Shown in pieces: positions 9,750 through 18,365 of a stretch of DNA of 64,000 bases. Under the pieces are notes generated by a model. The model worked only from the letters and a program-made list of their open reading frames with translations. It was not told the DNA's origin and did not search any database. Every line of letters starts with the position of its first letter. The stretch's first letter is position 1. The stretch is from assembly GCF_002105755.1 (NCBI RefSeq), contig NZ_CP020821.1:434001-498000 (forward strand), in the 5' to 3' direction. Position numbers and translations under genes: made by a program. Source of the stretch: Mycobacterium colombiense CECT 3035. Lineage in GTDB: Bacteria > Actinomycetota > Actinomycetes > Mycobacteriales > Mycobacteriaceae.

Positions 9750-10594
9750 GTGGCGATCGAAGAGATCCTCGATCTCGAGCAGCTCGAGTTCAACATCTAC
9801 CGTGGCAGCATCTTCAGCCCAGAGTCGGGCTTCCTGCAGCGCACCTTCGGTGGGCATGTAGCCGGCCAGTCGCTGGTGTCGGCGGTGCGCACCGTGGACC
9901 CGCAGTACCAGGTGCACTCGCTGCACGGGTACTTCCTGCGGCCGGGGGACGCCCAGGAGCGCACGGTGTTCATCGTCGAGCGCTCCCGCGACGGCGGCTC
10001 GTTCGCCACCAGGCGGGTGAACGCCATCCAGCACGGGGAGATCATCTTCAGCATGGGTGCCTCCTTCCATACCGATCAGGAAGGCATTCACCACCAGGAC
10101 CCGATGCCGGCCGCGCCGCCCCCGACGGGCTGCCGGGACTGGATTCGATCAAGGTCTTCGACGACGCCGGCTTCAAGCAGTTCGAGGAGTGGGACGTCTG
10201 CATCGTGCCGCGCGAGCAGCTGCACCTGCTGCCGGGCAAGGCCTCCCAGCAGCAGGTCTGGTTCCGCCACCGCGACCCGCTGCCGGACGACCCGGTGCTG
10301 CACATCTGCGCGCTGGCCTACATGAGCGACCTGACCCTGCTGGGCTCGGCGCAGGTCACCCACCTCGACGTGCGGGAGCACCTGCAGGTGGCCTCGCTGG
10401 ACCACGCGATGTGGTTCATGCGCCCGTTCCGGGCCGACGAGTGGCTGCTCTACGACCAGAGCTCGCCGTCGGCCAGCGGCGGCCGCGCGCTGTGCCAGGG
10501 CAAGATCTTCACGCAGTCCGGCGAGATGGTCGCGGCCGTCATGCAGGAGGGGCTGACCCGCTTCAAACGCGGCTACCAGCCGACCCACCAGTGA
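9750..10594 (+). pseudogene. tesB: Acyl-CoA thioesterase II (TesB), frameshifted in this sequence
   Basis: Double-hotdog thioesterase that releases free acid from acyl-CoA. The N-terminal half (EEILDLEQLE, GGHVAGQSLVSA) reads from GTG 9750; the C-terminal half (HLDVREHLQVASLDHAMWFMRPF, split here only by naming) reads in another frame to 10594. The junction is the C5 run at 10119-10123: adding one base restores the expected continuation PPPDGLPGLDSIKVFDD and a 281-residue protein of normal length. Both halves look under full selection, so I expect an assembly error rather than a dead gene. It lies between pdxS and pdxT with spacings of 9 and 7 bases. Confidence 0.85.
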
Positions 10595-10601
10595 GCGCGC
10601 C

Positions 10602-11195
10602 GTGACCGGTCCAAGGATCGGGGTTCTGGCGCTGCAGGGTGACACCCGCGAGCACCTGGCCGCCCTGCGCGAGGCCGGCGCCGAGTCGATGCCGGTGCGC
10701 CGGCGCGCCGAGCTCGAGGCGGTCGACGGGCTGGTCATTCCCGGTGGGGAATCGACCACCATGAGCCACCTGCTGCTGGACCTGGGCCTGCTCGAGCCGC
10801 TGCGCGGCCTGCTGGCCGACGGGTTGCCGGCCTACGGCGCCTGCGCCGGGATGATCCTGCTGGCCAGCGAGATCCTGGACGCCGGCGCGGGCGGGCGCGA
10901 AGCGCTGCCGCTGCGTGCCATCGATATGACGGTGCGACGCAACGCTTTCGGGCGGCAGGTCGATTCGTTCGAGGGCGACATCCCGTTCGTGGGGCTCAGC
11001 GATCCGGTGCGCGCGGTGTTCATCCGCGCGCCCTGGGTCGAGCGCGCCGGTGACGGCGTGGAGGTGCTGGCCAGCGCGGCCGGGCACGTCGTCGCGGTGA
11101 AACAGGGCCGCAAACTGGCGACGGCGTTTCACCCCGAGATGACCGGCGACCGGCGCATCCACCACCTGTTCGTCGACTTGGTCAGGGGCACCTAG
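10602..11195 (+). CDS. pdxT: Pyridoxal 5'-phosphate synthase, glutaminase subunit PdxT
   Basis: A 197-residue class I glutamine amidotransferase that supplies ammonia to PdxS. The triad is visible: nucleophile cysteine in [11 protein letters not shown] near residue 79, and the histidine-glutamate pair in FHPEMTGD near residue 177. The substrate loop GGESTTM is intact. GTG at 10602 is the start. A stem-loop follows six bases after the stop. Confidence 0.95.
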   Translation: MTGPRIGVLALQGDTREHLAALREAGAESMPVRRRAELEAVDGLVIPGGESTTMSHLLLDLGLLEPLRGLLADGLPAYGACAGMILLASEILDAGAGGREALPLRAIDMTVRRNAFGRQVDSFEGDIPFVGLSDPVRAVFIRAPWVERAGDGVEVLASAAGHVVAVKQGRKLATAFHPEMTGDRRIHHLFVDLVRGT

Positions 11196-11200
11196 CAGAC

Positions 11201-11230
11201 GCCGAACGTCACGCAGGAGTGACGTTGGGC
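11201..11230 (+). terminator. Stem-loop after pdxT, possible terminator
   Basis: AACGTCAC (11205-11212) pairs perfectly with GTGACGTT (11219-11226) around a 6-base loop. One mismatch outward, GCC pairs with GGC, giving an 11-bp stem. It begins 5 bases after the pdxT stop. There is no T-run, so it would be a mycobacterial-type T-less terminator or a protein-binding palindrome. Confidence 0.5.
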
Positions 11231-11277
11231 GGCGACTGCCGCTCTGGCGTGACGCTCGGTGCATCCGACCGTCCACG

Positions 11278-11283
11278 TAGACT
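11278..11283 (+). promoter_or_regulatory. Candidate SigA -10 for the YebC gene
   Basis: TAGACT, 43 bases before the ATG at 11326. It lies after the pdxT stem-loop, suggesting that the YebC gene has its own promoter. Confidence 0.4.
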
Positions 11284-11325
11284 CGTCTGGCCACAAAGAC
11301 AAGAGGACTTTCAGATAGGACACCG

Positions 11326-12081
11326 ATGAGCGGCCATTCCAAGTGGGCCACCACCAAGCACCAGAAGGCCGTCAAGGACGCGCGCCGCGGCAAGGAGTTC
11401 GCCCGGCTGATCAAGAACATCGAGGTCGCCGCCCGTACCGGCGGCGGTGACCCGGCCGGCAACCCGACGCTGTACGACGCCATCCAGAAGGCGAAGAAGA
11501 CCTCGGTGCCCAACGACAACATCGAGCGCGCCCGCAAGCGGGGCGCGGGCGAGGAGGCCGGCGGCGCCGACTACCAGACGATCATGTACGAGGGCTACGG
11601 CCCCAACGGCGTGGCGGTGCTGATCGAGTGCCTCACCGACAACCGCAACCGCGCGGCCGGCGAGGTCCGGGTGGCGGTGACCCGCAACGGCGGCAACATG
11701 GCCGATCCCGGATCGGTGTCCTACCTGTTCACCCGCAAGGGCGTCGTCACGCTGGAAAAGAACGGCCTGACCGAGGACGACGTGCTGACCGCCGTCCTCG
11801 ACGCCGGCGCCGAGGACGTCAACGACCTCGGCGAGAGCTTCGAGATCATCTCCGAGCCGACCGACCTGGTGGCGGTGCGCACCGCGCTGCAGGACGCCGG
11901 CATCGACTACGAGTCGGCCGAGGCCAGCTTCCAGCCGTCGGTCAGCGTGCCCGTCGACGTCGAGGGCGCGCGCAAGGTGTTCAAGCTGGTCGACGCGCTG
12001 GAGGACAGCGACGACGTGCAGAACGTCTGGACCAACGTCGACCTGTCCGACGAGGTGCTCGCCGCGCTCGACGAGGAGTAG
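11326..12081 (+). CDS. YebC/PmpR family DNA-binding regulatory protein
   Basis: 251 residues with the family start [15 protein letters not shown] and conserved [32 protein letters not shown] and [11 protein letters not shown] blocks. YebC proteins are described as transcriptional regulators, and more recently as factors that help ribosomes through difficult sequences. In many bacteria the gene precedes ruvC; here ruvC is 3.8 kb downstream, beyond the SpeE operon. The M. tuberculosis vapBC41 pair that follows this gene is missing: the stop directly abuts the stop of the convergent speE-like gene. Confidence 0.92.
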   Translation: MSGHSKWATTKHQKAVKDARRGKEFARLIKNIEVAARTGGGDPAGNPTLYDAIQKAKKTSVPNDNIERARKRGAGEEAGGADYQTIMYEGYGPNGVAVLIECLTDNRNRAAGEVRVAVTRNGGNMADPGSVSYLFTRKGVVTLEKNGLTEDDVLTAVLDAGAEDVNDLGESFEIISEPTDLVAVRTALQDAGIDYESAEASFQPSVSVPVDVEGARKVFKLVDALEDSDDVQNVWTNVDLSDEVLAALDEE

Positions 12082-13671
12082 CTAGTCGTATCCGTGCCGC
12101 ATGTCCTCGACGATGCGCGGATTGTCCAGCGTCGACGGCTCCACCGGGCGCGGGCCGATGTCGCCGCCGAAGACGCACGCCGCGTCGAGCACCTGCTGGT
12201 TGAGGTAGCGCAGCGGGGGCGCGTCGGCGGGCACTTTCGGCGTGGGCGCGGCGCCCGCGCGCTGCGCGAGGGCGAATCCCCAGTCGCCGAAGGTGGGCAC
12301 GTGCGCGTGATACGGCGTGACGGCGTAGCCGGCGGCCCGGATCGTCGACACCGTGCGCCAATACGCCGTCGGGGTGGAGAACGGGCTGCCCGCCTGCACC
12401 GCCATCAGGCCGCCGGGAGCCAGCGCGTGGGCGACCAGCGCGTAGAACTCCGTCGAGTACAGCCGCCCCAGCACCGGGGTGTCCGGATCGGGCAGGTCCA
12501 CGATGACCGCGTCGAAGCGGTCCACGTTCGGCCCGCGCAACCAGTTCATCGCGTCCTCGGTCAGCACCGCCACCCGCGGGTTGTCCAGCGAACCGCCATT
12601 GGCGCCGCGCAGCGTGGTGCGCGCGATGTCGATCACCGCGGGGTCGAGCTCGACCTGCACGATCCTGGAAATGCCGGGCTGGCGCAGCAATTCGCGGGCC
12701 GCCAGGCCGTCGCCGCCACCGAGCACCAGCACCGAATGGGCGCCGTTGCCCAGGGCGGGGTAGACGAGGCTCTCGGTGTAGCGGTACTCGTCGCGGGTGG
12801 AGAACTGCAGGCCGCCATCGAGATACAGCCGGGTGTCGTTGCCGCGACGGGTCACCACGATCTCCTGATAGGCCGTGTGCCGGTAGGCGACGATCGGGTC
12901 TGCGTAAAGCCTTTGCCTGCTTGTTGTTTCGACGTCGGCTGAACGCAGCAGCAGGGTGGCGAGCAGCCCCGCGGCGGCGGCCAGCGCGCCCAGCGCAAGT
13001 GCCAGCTGCCGCATCGAAACCACTTGGCGCAACAGGAAAATCGCCACCACGGCCGCGGCCGCCAGGTTGATCATGCCGGTGGCCGCCGCACCGCGAATCA
13101 TCCCCAGTTGCGGCAGCAGCAGGAACGGCCAGACCAGCCCGCCCAGCAGCGCGCCCAGGTAGTCGGCGGCGTTCAGGTTGGCCAGCGTCCGCCCGGCGTC
13201 GGCGGGACCCGCCGTCCGGCCGCGTTGCAGCAGCGTCATCAAGAGCGGCACCTCGGCACCGACCAGGGCACCGATCAGCGCCGTGCTCACCGCCAGCACC
13301 CAGGTGGAGCCGACCGACCCGTCCAGGAACGCGAACACCACATACAGCCCCGCCGCCGACAGCCCGCCGACGATGCCCAGCAGCGCCTCGACGGCGACGA
13401 AGGTGATCGCCGCGTGCGCGAGCAGCGGCTTGACCAGCAGCGCCCCCACGCCCAGCGCGGCGATGTAGCCGGCGACGATCAGCGAGGTGGCCACGATCCC
13501 GCCGCCGTCCAGGCTGGCCGACAGCGTCAGCAGCGCGAGTTCGTAGATGATGCCGCACGCCGCGCACGCCGCCACGGCGGCCAGCAACAGCGCCCGCCAC
13601 CGGCCCGACACCGGCGCGGGTGCCGCCGCCTCGGGCGCCCGCACCTCGCCCTCCGACCCGACGACGCTCAT
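12082..13671 (-). CDS. speE: Membrane-fused SpeE-like polyamine aminopropyltransferase
   Basis: 529 residues. The first ~235 form seven or eight transmembrane helices. The rest is a spermidine-synthase-like Rossmann domain with [17 protein letters not shown], the cofactor motif [15 protein letters not shown] and acidic VELD. The usual catalytic block DxxDPxGPAxxLF is here [15 protein letters not shown], so the glycine-proline-alanine loop is altered and the acceptor may not be putrescine. No AdoMet decarboxylase is nearby. It is the last gene of a five-gene minus-strand operon and overlaps the DUF350 gene by four bases. Corresponds to Rv2601 as I recall. Confidence 0.88.
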   Translation of the reverse strand: MSVVGSEGEVRAPEAAAPAPVSGRWRALLLAAVAACAACGIIYELALLTLSASLDGGGIVATSLIVAGYIAALGVGALLVKPLLAHAAITFVAVEALLGIVGGLSAAGLYVVFAFLDGSVGSTWVLAVSTALIGALVGAEVPLLMTLLQRGRTAGPADAGRTLANLNAADYLGALLGGLVWPFLLLPQLGMIRGAAATGMINLAAAAVVAIFLLRQVVSMRQLALALGALAAAAGLLATLLLRSADVETTSRQRLYADPIVAYRHTAYQEIVVTRRGNDTRLYLDGGLQFSTRDEYRYTESLVYPALGNGAHSVLVLGGGDGLAARELLRQPGISRIVQVELDPAVIDIARTTLRGANGGSLDNPRVAVLTEDAMNWLRGPNVDRFDAVIVDLPDPDTPVLGRLYSTEFYALVAHALAPGGLMAVQAGSPFSTPTAYWRTVSTIRAAGYAVTPYHAHVPTFGDWGFALAQRAGAAPTPKVPADAPPLRYLNQQVLDAACVFGGDIGPRPVEPSTLDNPRIVEDMRHGYD

Positions 13672-14123
13672 GACACCGCCGCGGCGGTCACCCCTCCGAC
13701 GGCGAGCAGTATCAGCGCCACCGCGAACGATCCCGGATGCAGCTCCGGCTCGTCGATGTGCTCGTGAAAACTGCCCGGGATCAGCAGGTGCATCGCCAGC
13801 AGCGCGACGCCCAGCAGGAGCACGCCCATCAGCCCGTACACCGCAACCCCGACGAGTCCCTGGCCCAGTTGGCTGTAGCTGTTGGCGATGGCGGTGATGA
13901 TGACGGCCGTCAGGGCGATGTACATCGCGCCCGCGACCACCACGGCGTTGGGCCGGCGGTCGATGAACACCAGCTGGCGCAGCTTTCCCGGGGTCAGGAC
14001 GTCGACCGCGTAGAACCCGACCAGGAGCACGGCCATGCCGACGACGAAGTACAGGATCGTCGCGACTGCGCCTTTCAGCACGGGATTGAGGTCGACGGTG
14101 CCGACCTCGACGGCGAGATACAT
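13668..14123 (-). CDS. DUF350 family membrane protein
   Basis: 151 residues, about four transmembrane helices, with the DUF350 pattern in two halves ([19 protein letters not shown] and [20 protein letters not shown]). Function is unknown. DUF350 genes are repeatedly found next to SpeE-like, DUF4178 and PspA-type genes in bacteria, as I recall, pointing to a membrane-maintenance or lipid/peptide modification role. The four-base overlap with speE and short gap (25 bases) to the DUF4247 gene indicate one transcript. Confidence 0.88.
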   Translation of the reverse strand: MYLAVEVGTVDLNPVLKGAVATILYFVVGMAVLLVGFYAVDVLTPGKLRQLVFIDRRPNAVVVAGAMYIALTAVIITAIANSYSQLGQGLVGVAVYGLMGVLLLGVALLAMHLLIPGSFHEHIDEPELHPGSFAVALILLAVGGVTAAAVS

Positions 14124-14148
14124 GGTGTTCTCCTTTGCGGTGGTGCCC

Positions 14149-14580
14149 TCACTTGGTTCCGCCGGGGCCGCCGGGGGTGCCCCCGGCGCCGCCCGACGGG
14201 GATCCCGGGGAAAACCCGGGGCCGAGAAAGATGAAGGCGCCGTGGCTGTATCCGGCGCTCAGCGGTTCGACGCGGATGCTGCACGGGTAGCCGCCGTCGG
14301 GGCCGACGATCACGATGTTGTTGCTGTAGCGCAGGTACTCGGTCTTGCCGTTGTCGGCCCGCGCGTCGGGTTCGGCGTAGTCGGCCAGCGTGTCGGCCAC
14401 CTGATCTGGCGACCCGCTGCACTGGTAGCGAGTCCCGTTCACGTCGCGGGCGTACTCGTGATAGTGGCCGGCGACATACGAGGCAATATTCTTCTGCAGC
14501 AACAGGATTCCGAATATCAGACACGTCACGCCGGCCACCCCCAGCACACCGGCGATCACGAACAGGCGGTTGCGGCTCAC
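14149..14580 (-). CDS. DUF4247 family membrane-anchored protein
   Basis: 143 residues. One N-terminal transmembrane helix (about residues 6-26) precedes a small extracytoplasmic domain containing two cysteines (RYQCSGSP and YPCSIRVE), possibly disulphide-bonded, and a disordered Gly/Pro tail. DUF4247 by overall pattern; Rv2599 as I recall. I place the start at GTG 14580, whose GTGA overlaps the stop of the DUF2617 gene, rather than at the GTG three codons upstream. Function unknown. Confidence 0.8.
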   Translation of the reverse strand: MSRNRLFVIAGVLGVAGVTCLIFGILLLQKNIASYVAGHYHEYARDVNGTRYQCSGSPDQVADTLADYAEPDARADNGKTEYLRYSNNIVIVGPDGGYPCSIRVEPLSAGYSHGAFIFLGPGFSPGSPSGGAGGTPGGPGGTK

Positions 14581-15082
14581 GGGCGCCACCGGCTGGCCGT
14601 GTGCACCACCGTGCCGCCGTTGCCGGGGGACGCCCCGGATAGAGGTGCCAGGTCTGCCAGCGCCAGCCGGCGCCGTCGGGTTCGGCGGCCAGCACGGTCA
14701 GCGCGGCGTCATCACCGGGAAACGTGCCACCGAGCCAGCCCGCCCGGTGGGCGCAACGGCCGCGCAGGTCGCGCGCGAGGCGGCGAAAGCTGGCCTCGTC
14801 GTGGGTGTCGGTATGGGATTGCAGGCGGTAGCCGGGCGCCTCGGTGCGCGCCGGCAGGTCGGCCCCGAGACTGCGTGCGGTGCAAGAGATCTCCTCGGAA
14901 AACGCCTGCTCGACGGCGACGACATGGGAGGCGCCGAGCACACCGAGCAGCAGCGCGGCGCCGCCGTCGGGGTGGTCCAGCCGGCAGCTGGCCAGCGGCG
15001 CCGGTACGGGCGCGTTGAGCGCGAGTCCCAGCCGTTCGCCGGATACGTCGGCCGGGGTCACGGCGAGCTGATGGAGGGGCAC
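14577..15082 (-). pseudogene. DUF2617 family protein, frameshifted near its end
   Basis: Reads from GTG 15082 (VPLHQLAVTPADVSG) through ALLLGVLGASHVVAVEQ, GYRLQSHTDTHDEASFRRLA and WRWQTWHLYP. After YP the frame turns into arginine-rich noise. Adding one base to the CCCC run at 14633-14636 (GGGG on the coding strand) gives the ending [18 protein letters not shown] and a stop at 14577 overlapping the next start. The repaired protein is 168 residues, close to the 164 I recall for Rv2598. Very likely a consensus error. Function unknown; part of the SpeE operon. Confidence 0.8.
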
Positions 15083-15099
15083 CGAGGAGACCTCGTGCT

Positions 15100-15711
15100 C
15101 TACGCCGGGGTGGGTGGGGGAGCCGGGTACACGGTGATCTCCCCGGGCGAGACGGACTTGCCCGTCGACACCTCCCAGGGCATGTCCGGGGCCCAGCGCT
15201 CGAACGACAGCAGCGCCGACTCGTCGTCGTTGGTGCAGTCGACGAACTCCATCTCGCCGCCGGCCGGCAGGCCGGTGGTGCCCTCGGTCGTGTAGGAGGC
15301 GCGGCCGCGTTCGGACTCGTGGAACATCACGCCGTCGACGACGTAGGGGTCGCCGGGCCGCAGCGGCACGTCCTTGCGGGTGACCCACATCGCCAGCTCC
15401 AGGCGCCCGTCGTCTTCCTCGACGCTGAACCAGATCGGCTGGTCGCCGCCCTCCAGCAGGTGCTCCCACCAGACGAAGGGGCCCTCGCGGAAGGTGACCG
15501 AACCGCGCACGATGTAGTCGATGCCGCCGTAGCTGACGATGGCGCCGGGCCCGAGTTGGCGCGGCCCGAACTGCGGCATCGCGTCGTCGGCCATCGGATC
15601 CGGGCGCCCGGCCCGCTGGGCGGGCTGCTTGGGCCGCCGCAAAGCCACCACCAGCACCACGATGGACGCGATGAAGAGCACCACGGCGATCATGACCAGC
15701 AGAGATCCCAC
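15100..15711 (-). CDS. DUF4178 domain membrane-anchored protein
   Basis: 203 residues, first gene of the SpeE operon. A single N-terminal helix (residues 4-23) is followed by a basic/disordered linker and a DUF4178 beta-rich domain (GAIVSYGGIDYIVRGSV, FVWWEHLLE, MEFVDCTNDDE). The GTG start at 15711 has a good GGAGGGG upstream. The domain is annotated as uncharacterised. TAGCTT on the minus strand (15760-15755) is a possible -10, giving a divergent arrangement with ruvC. Confidence 0.85.
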   Translation of the reverse strand: MGSLLVMIAVVLFIASIVVLVVALRRPKQPAQRAGRPDPMADDAMPQFGPRQLGPGAIVSYGGIDYIVRGSVTFREGPFVWWEHLLEGGDQPIWFSVEEDDGRLELAMWVTRKDVPLRPGDPYVVDGVMFHESERGRASYTTEGTTGLPAGGEMEFVDCTNDDESALLSFERWAPDMPWEVSTGKSVSPGEITVYPAPPPTPA

Positions 15712-15851
15712 GCCAACCCCTCCGTTGCCACATTGCTCGAGCGAACGTGGGCTAAAGCTAACAGCTTTTCCCCGGGTTCCGCGCCGTAACGTCGGCGCGG
15801 GAATCGGCGCCTCGGCCGCGTGTCCTACCCGGGCCCGTCGGCGCCGGCCGC

Positions 15852-15857
15852 TAGGGT
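15852..15857 (+). promoter_or_regulatory. Candidate -10 of the ruvCAB promoter
   Basis: TAGGGT ends one base before the LexA box at 15859, so LexA would sit on the transcription start. ruvC ATG is 33 bases downstream. Confidence 0.5.
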
Positions 15858-15858
15858 A

Positions 15859-15874
15859 TCGAACAGCTGTTCTA
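15859..15874 (+). promoter_or_regulatory. LexA (SOS) box upstream of ruvCAB
   Basis: TCGAACAGCTGTTCTA matches the mycobacterial LexA consensus TCGAAC-N4-GTTCGA at 11 of 12 defined positions (G to T at position 15). It is 16 bases before the ruvC ATG. ruvC is a known SOS gene in M. tuberculosis, so DNA-damage induction of ruvCAB is expected. Confidence 0.88.
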
Positions 15875-15890
15875 CTAGGTGGGAGCGGGA

Positions 15891-16457
15891 ATGCGGGTGA
15901 TGGGCGTCGATCCCGGCCTGACCCGATGCGGTCTGTCGGTCGTCGAAAGCGGGCGTGGGCGCACGGTCGTCGCGCTGGACGTCGACGTGGTGCGCACGCC
16001 CGCGGACGCCCCGCTGGCCCAGCGGCTGCTCAAGATCAGCGACGCCGTCGAGCACTGGCTGGCCACCCACCGGCCCGATGTGGTGGCGATCGAGCGGGTG
16101 TTCTCCCAACTCAACGTGTCGACGGTGATGGGCACCGCCCAGGCCGGCGGCGTCGTCGCCCTGGCGGCGGCCAAGCGCGGCGTCGACGTGCACTTCCACA
16201 CCCCCAGCGAGGTCAAGGCCGCGGTCACCGGCAACGGTGGGGCCGATAAGGCTCAGGTCACCGCGATGGTCACCAGAATCCTTGCGCTACAAGCGAAACC
16301 GTCACCGGCCGACGCCGCCGACGCGCTGGCGTTGGCCATCTGTCACTGCTGGCGCGCGCCGATGATCGCCCGGATGGCCGCTGCCGAGGCGCTGGCCGCC
16401 CAGCAGCGACAGAAGTACAAGGCAAAGTTGGACGCCAAGCGCAAGGCCGCGCGATGA
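15891..16457 (+). CDS. ruvC: Crossover junction endodeoxyribonuclease RuvC
   Basis: The 188-residue Holliday junction resolvase cuts the junction symmetrically after RuvAB branch migration. Catalytic acidic residues are visible in [12 protein letters not shown] (Asp near 6), [10 protein letters not shown] (Glu near 68) and [13 protein letters not shown] chose ATG 15891; an in-frame GTG at 15879 would begin between the LexA box and the ribosome site. The stop overlaps ruvA (ATGA). Confidence 0.96.
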   Translation: MRVMGVDPGLTRCGLSVVESGRGRTVVALDVDVVRTPADAPLAQRLLKISDAVEHWLATHRPDVVAIERVFSQLNVSTVMGTAQAGGVVALAAAKRGVDVHFHTPSEVKAAVTGNGGADKAQVTAMVTRILALQAKPSPADAADALALAICHCWRAPMIARMAAAEALAAQQRQKYKAKLDAKRKAAR

Positions 16458-17053
16458 TCGCCTCGGTGCGCGGGGAGGTCCTCGAAGTGGCGCTCGATCA
16501 CGCGGTGATCGAGGCCGCCGGCGTCGGCTACCGGGTGAACGCCACGCCGTCGACGCTGTCCACGCTGCGGACCGGGAGCGAGGCGCGGCTGATCACCGCG
16601 ATGATCGTCCGCGAGGACTCGATGACGTTGTACGGCTTCACCGACACCGATACCCGCGATCTGTTCCTGACGCTGCTGTCGGTGTCGGGGGTCGGGCCGC
16701 GGCTCGCGATGGCCACCCTGGCCGTGCACGACGCCGGCGCGCTGCGCCAGGCGCTGCACGACAGCGACGTCACCGCGCTCACCCGGGTGCCCGGGATCGG
16801 CAAGCGCAGCGCCGAACGGATGGTCTTGGAATTGCGCGACAAGGTCGGCGTCGGGGTCGCGACCGGGGGAGCGTCGCCGGGTGCGGCCCACAACGGCCAC
16901 GCGGTGCGCGGGCCCGTGGTGGAGGCCCTGGTCGGGCTCGGTTTCGCCGTCAAGCAGGCCGAGGAGGCTACCGATAAGGTGCTGGCCACCGAACACGACG
17001 CCAGCACGGCGGCCGCCCTGCGCGCCGCCCTGTCCCTATTAGGTAAGAAATGA
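16454..17053 (+). CDS. ruvA: Holliday junction branch migration protein RuvA
   Basis: 199 residues: OB-fold ([15 protein letters not shown]...), two helix-hairpin-helix motifs ([12 protein letters not shown] and [17 protein letters not shown]) and the flexible linker followed by the C-terminal domain that contacts RuvB. RuvA tetramers bind the junction and load RuvB rings. Overlaps ruvC by four bases and ruvB by four bases. Confidence 0.96.
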   Translation: MIASVRGEVLEVALDHAVIEAAGVGYRVNATPSTLSTLRTGSEARLITAMIVREDSMTLYGFTDTDTRDLFLTLLSVSGVGPRLAMATLAVHDAGALRQALHDSDVTALTRVPGIGKRSAERMVLELRDKVGVGVATGGASPGAAHNGHAVRGPVVEALVGLGFAVKQAEEATDKVLATEHDASTAAALRAALSLLGKK

Positions 17054-18098
17054 CCGACGAGGACTCTTCGGATCGCGAGGTCTCCGGGGCGCTGGCGTCC
17101 GGCGAGGCCGACATCGACGTCAGCCTGCGCCCGCGGTCGCTGCGCGAGTTCATCGGCCAGCCGCGGGTGCGCGAGCAGCTGCAGCTCGTCCTCGAGGGCG
17201 CCAAAAACCGCGGCGGCACACCGGATCACATTCTGTTGTCCGGTCCGCCGGGGCTGGGCAAGACGTCGCTGGCGATGATCATCGCGGCCGAGCTCGGGTC
17301 CTCGCTGCGGATGACGTCGGGCCCGCGCTGGAGCGCGCGGGTGACCTCGCGGCGATGCTGTCCAACCTGGTCGAGCACGACGTGTTGTTCATCGACGAGA
17401 TCCATCGCATCGCGCGGCCCGCCGAGGAGATGCTGTACCTGGCGATGGAGGACTTCCGGGTGGACGTGGTGGTCGGCAAGGGCCCCGGGGCGACGTCCAT
17501 TCCGCTGGAGGTGGCACCGTTCACCCTGGTCGGCGCGACCACCCGGTCCGGCGCGCTGACCGGTCCGCTGCGGGACCGGTTCGGCTTCACCGCGCACATG
17601 GACTTCTACGAGCCCCCCGAGCTGGAGCGGGTGCTGGCCCGCTCGGCCGGGATCCTGGGCATCGAACTCGGCGGCGACGCGGCCGAGGAGATCGCCCGGC
17701 GCTCGCGCGGCACGCCGCGGATCGCCAACCGGCTGTTGCGCCGGGTCCGCGACTTCGCCGAGGTGCGCGCCGACGGCGTGATCACCCGCGATGTCGCCAA
17801 GTCCGCGCTGGCGGTCTACGACGTCGACGAGCTGGGCCTGGACCGGCTGGACCGCGGGGTGCTCTCGGCGCTGACCCGCAGCTTCGGCGGCGGCCCGGTC
17901 GGGGTGTCGACGCTGGCGGTGGCGGTGGGCGAGGAGGCCACCACCGTCGAGGAGGTGTGCGAGCCGTTCCTGGTGCGCGCCGGCATGATCGCGCGCACGC
18001 CCCGGGGCCGGGTGGCCACCGCCAAGGCGTGGACACACCTCGGCATGACCCCGCCGGCCGGGGTCACCGGCCTCGGCCAGGCCGGGCTGTTCGACTAA
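17050..18098 (+). pseudogene. ruvB: Holliday junction branch migration helicase RuvB, frameshifted in this sequence
   Basis: AAA+ motor of branch migration. Walker A ([11 protein letters not shown]) reads from the ATG at 17050; Walker B ([10 protein letters not shown]), sensor 1 (GATTRSGAL) and the arginine finger region (GPLRDRFG) read in a second frame to 18098. The break falls in the stretch 17321-17327: one extra G restores [18 protein letters not shown] and a 349-residue protein of normal size. Both parts are fully conserved, so this is probably a sequencing error rather than loss of RuvB. Confidence 0.9.
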
Positions 18099-18159
18099 CG
18101 GCGGTCGCGAGCGCGGCGGTGGCGGGTCGCGGCCATTTCGCGGCCAAATCGTGACCTTT

Positions 18160-18193
18160 GCGCCGGCCGGTTCCTGCAATCCTCGGCCGGCGC
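18160..18193 (+). terminator. Perfect 10-bp inverted repeat after ruvB
   Basis: GCGCCGGCCG (18160-18169) and CGGCCGGCGC (18184-18193) are exact reverse complements around a 14-base loop, 61 bases after the ruvB stop. No T-run follows. It may be a T-less terminator for ruvCAB or simply GC-rich structure; nothing else is evident in the 267-base gap apart from the promoter described next. Confidence 0.4.
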
Positions 18194-18300
18194 GGCAGAC
18201 GGCCTGCTCAGGCCGCCCACGCCGCGGCAGGCCCGGCCGCAACCGCGCCCGCCGGCGGCCGTTTCGGCGGGCCCCAGCAAACACCAACCGGCGCGTGGTC

Positions 18301-18326
18301 GGTTACACCCCGGCACCGCCGGGTAA
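18301..18326 (+). promoter_or_regulatory. SigF-like promoter of the first membrane paralog
   Basis: GGTTA at 18301 and GGGTAA at 18321, 15-base spacer, match the mycobacterial SigF pattern (GGTTT, N15-17, GGGTAT as I recall it). The predicted start is near 18334, about 32 bases before the ATG. The second paralog at 19711 has the same two boxes with identical spacing. The boxes also form an imperfect hairpin (GGTTAC..GTAACC). Confidence 0.55.
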
Positions 18327-18353
18327 CCAGCCTCACAACAGTCATACCTGTTT

Positions 18354-18360
18354 AAGGAGG
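18354..18360 (+). promoter_or_regulatory. Full-match Shine-Dalgarno site
   Basis: AAGGAGG, five bases before the ATG at 18366, is a full match to the anti-SD. It fixes the start of the first membrane paralog and predicts strong translation. Confidence 0.8.
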
Positions 18361-18365
18361 TTCCG

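Noticed and set aside
18301..18328. Hairpin upstream of paralog 1 as a terminator
   Set aside because: The arms coincide with the SigF-like boxes also present at 19640 without a matching hairpin, so a promoter explains them better.
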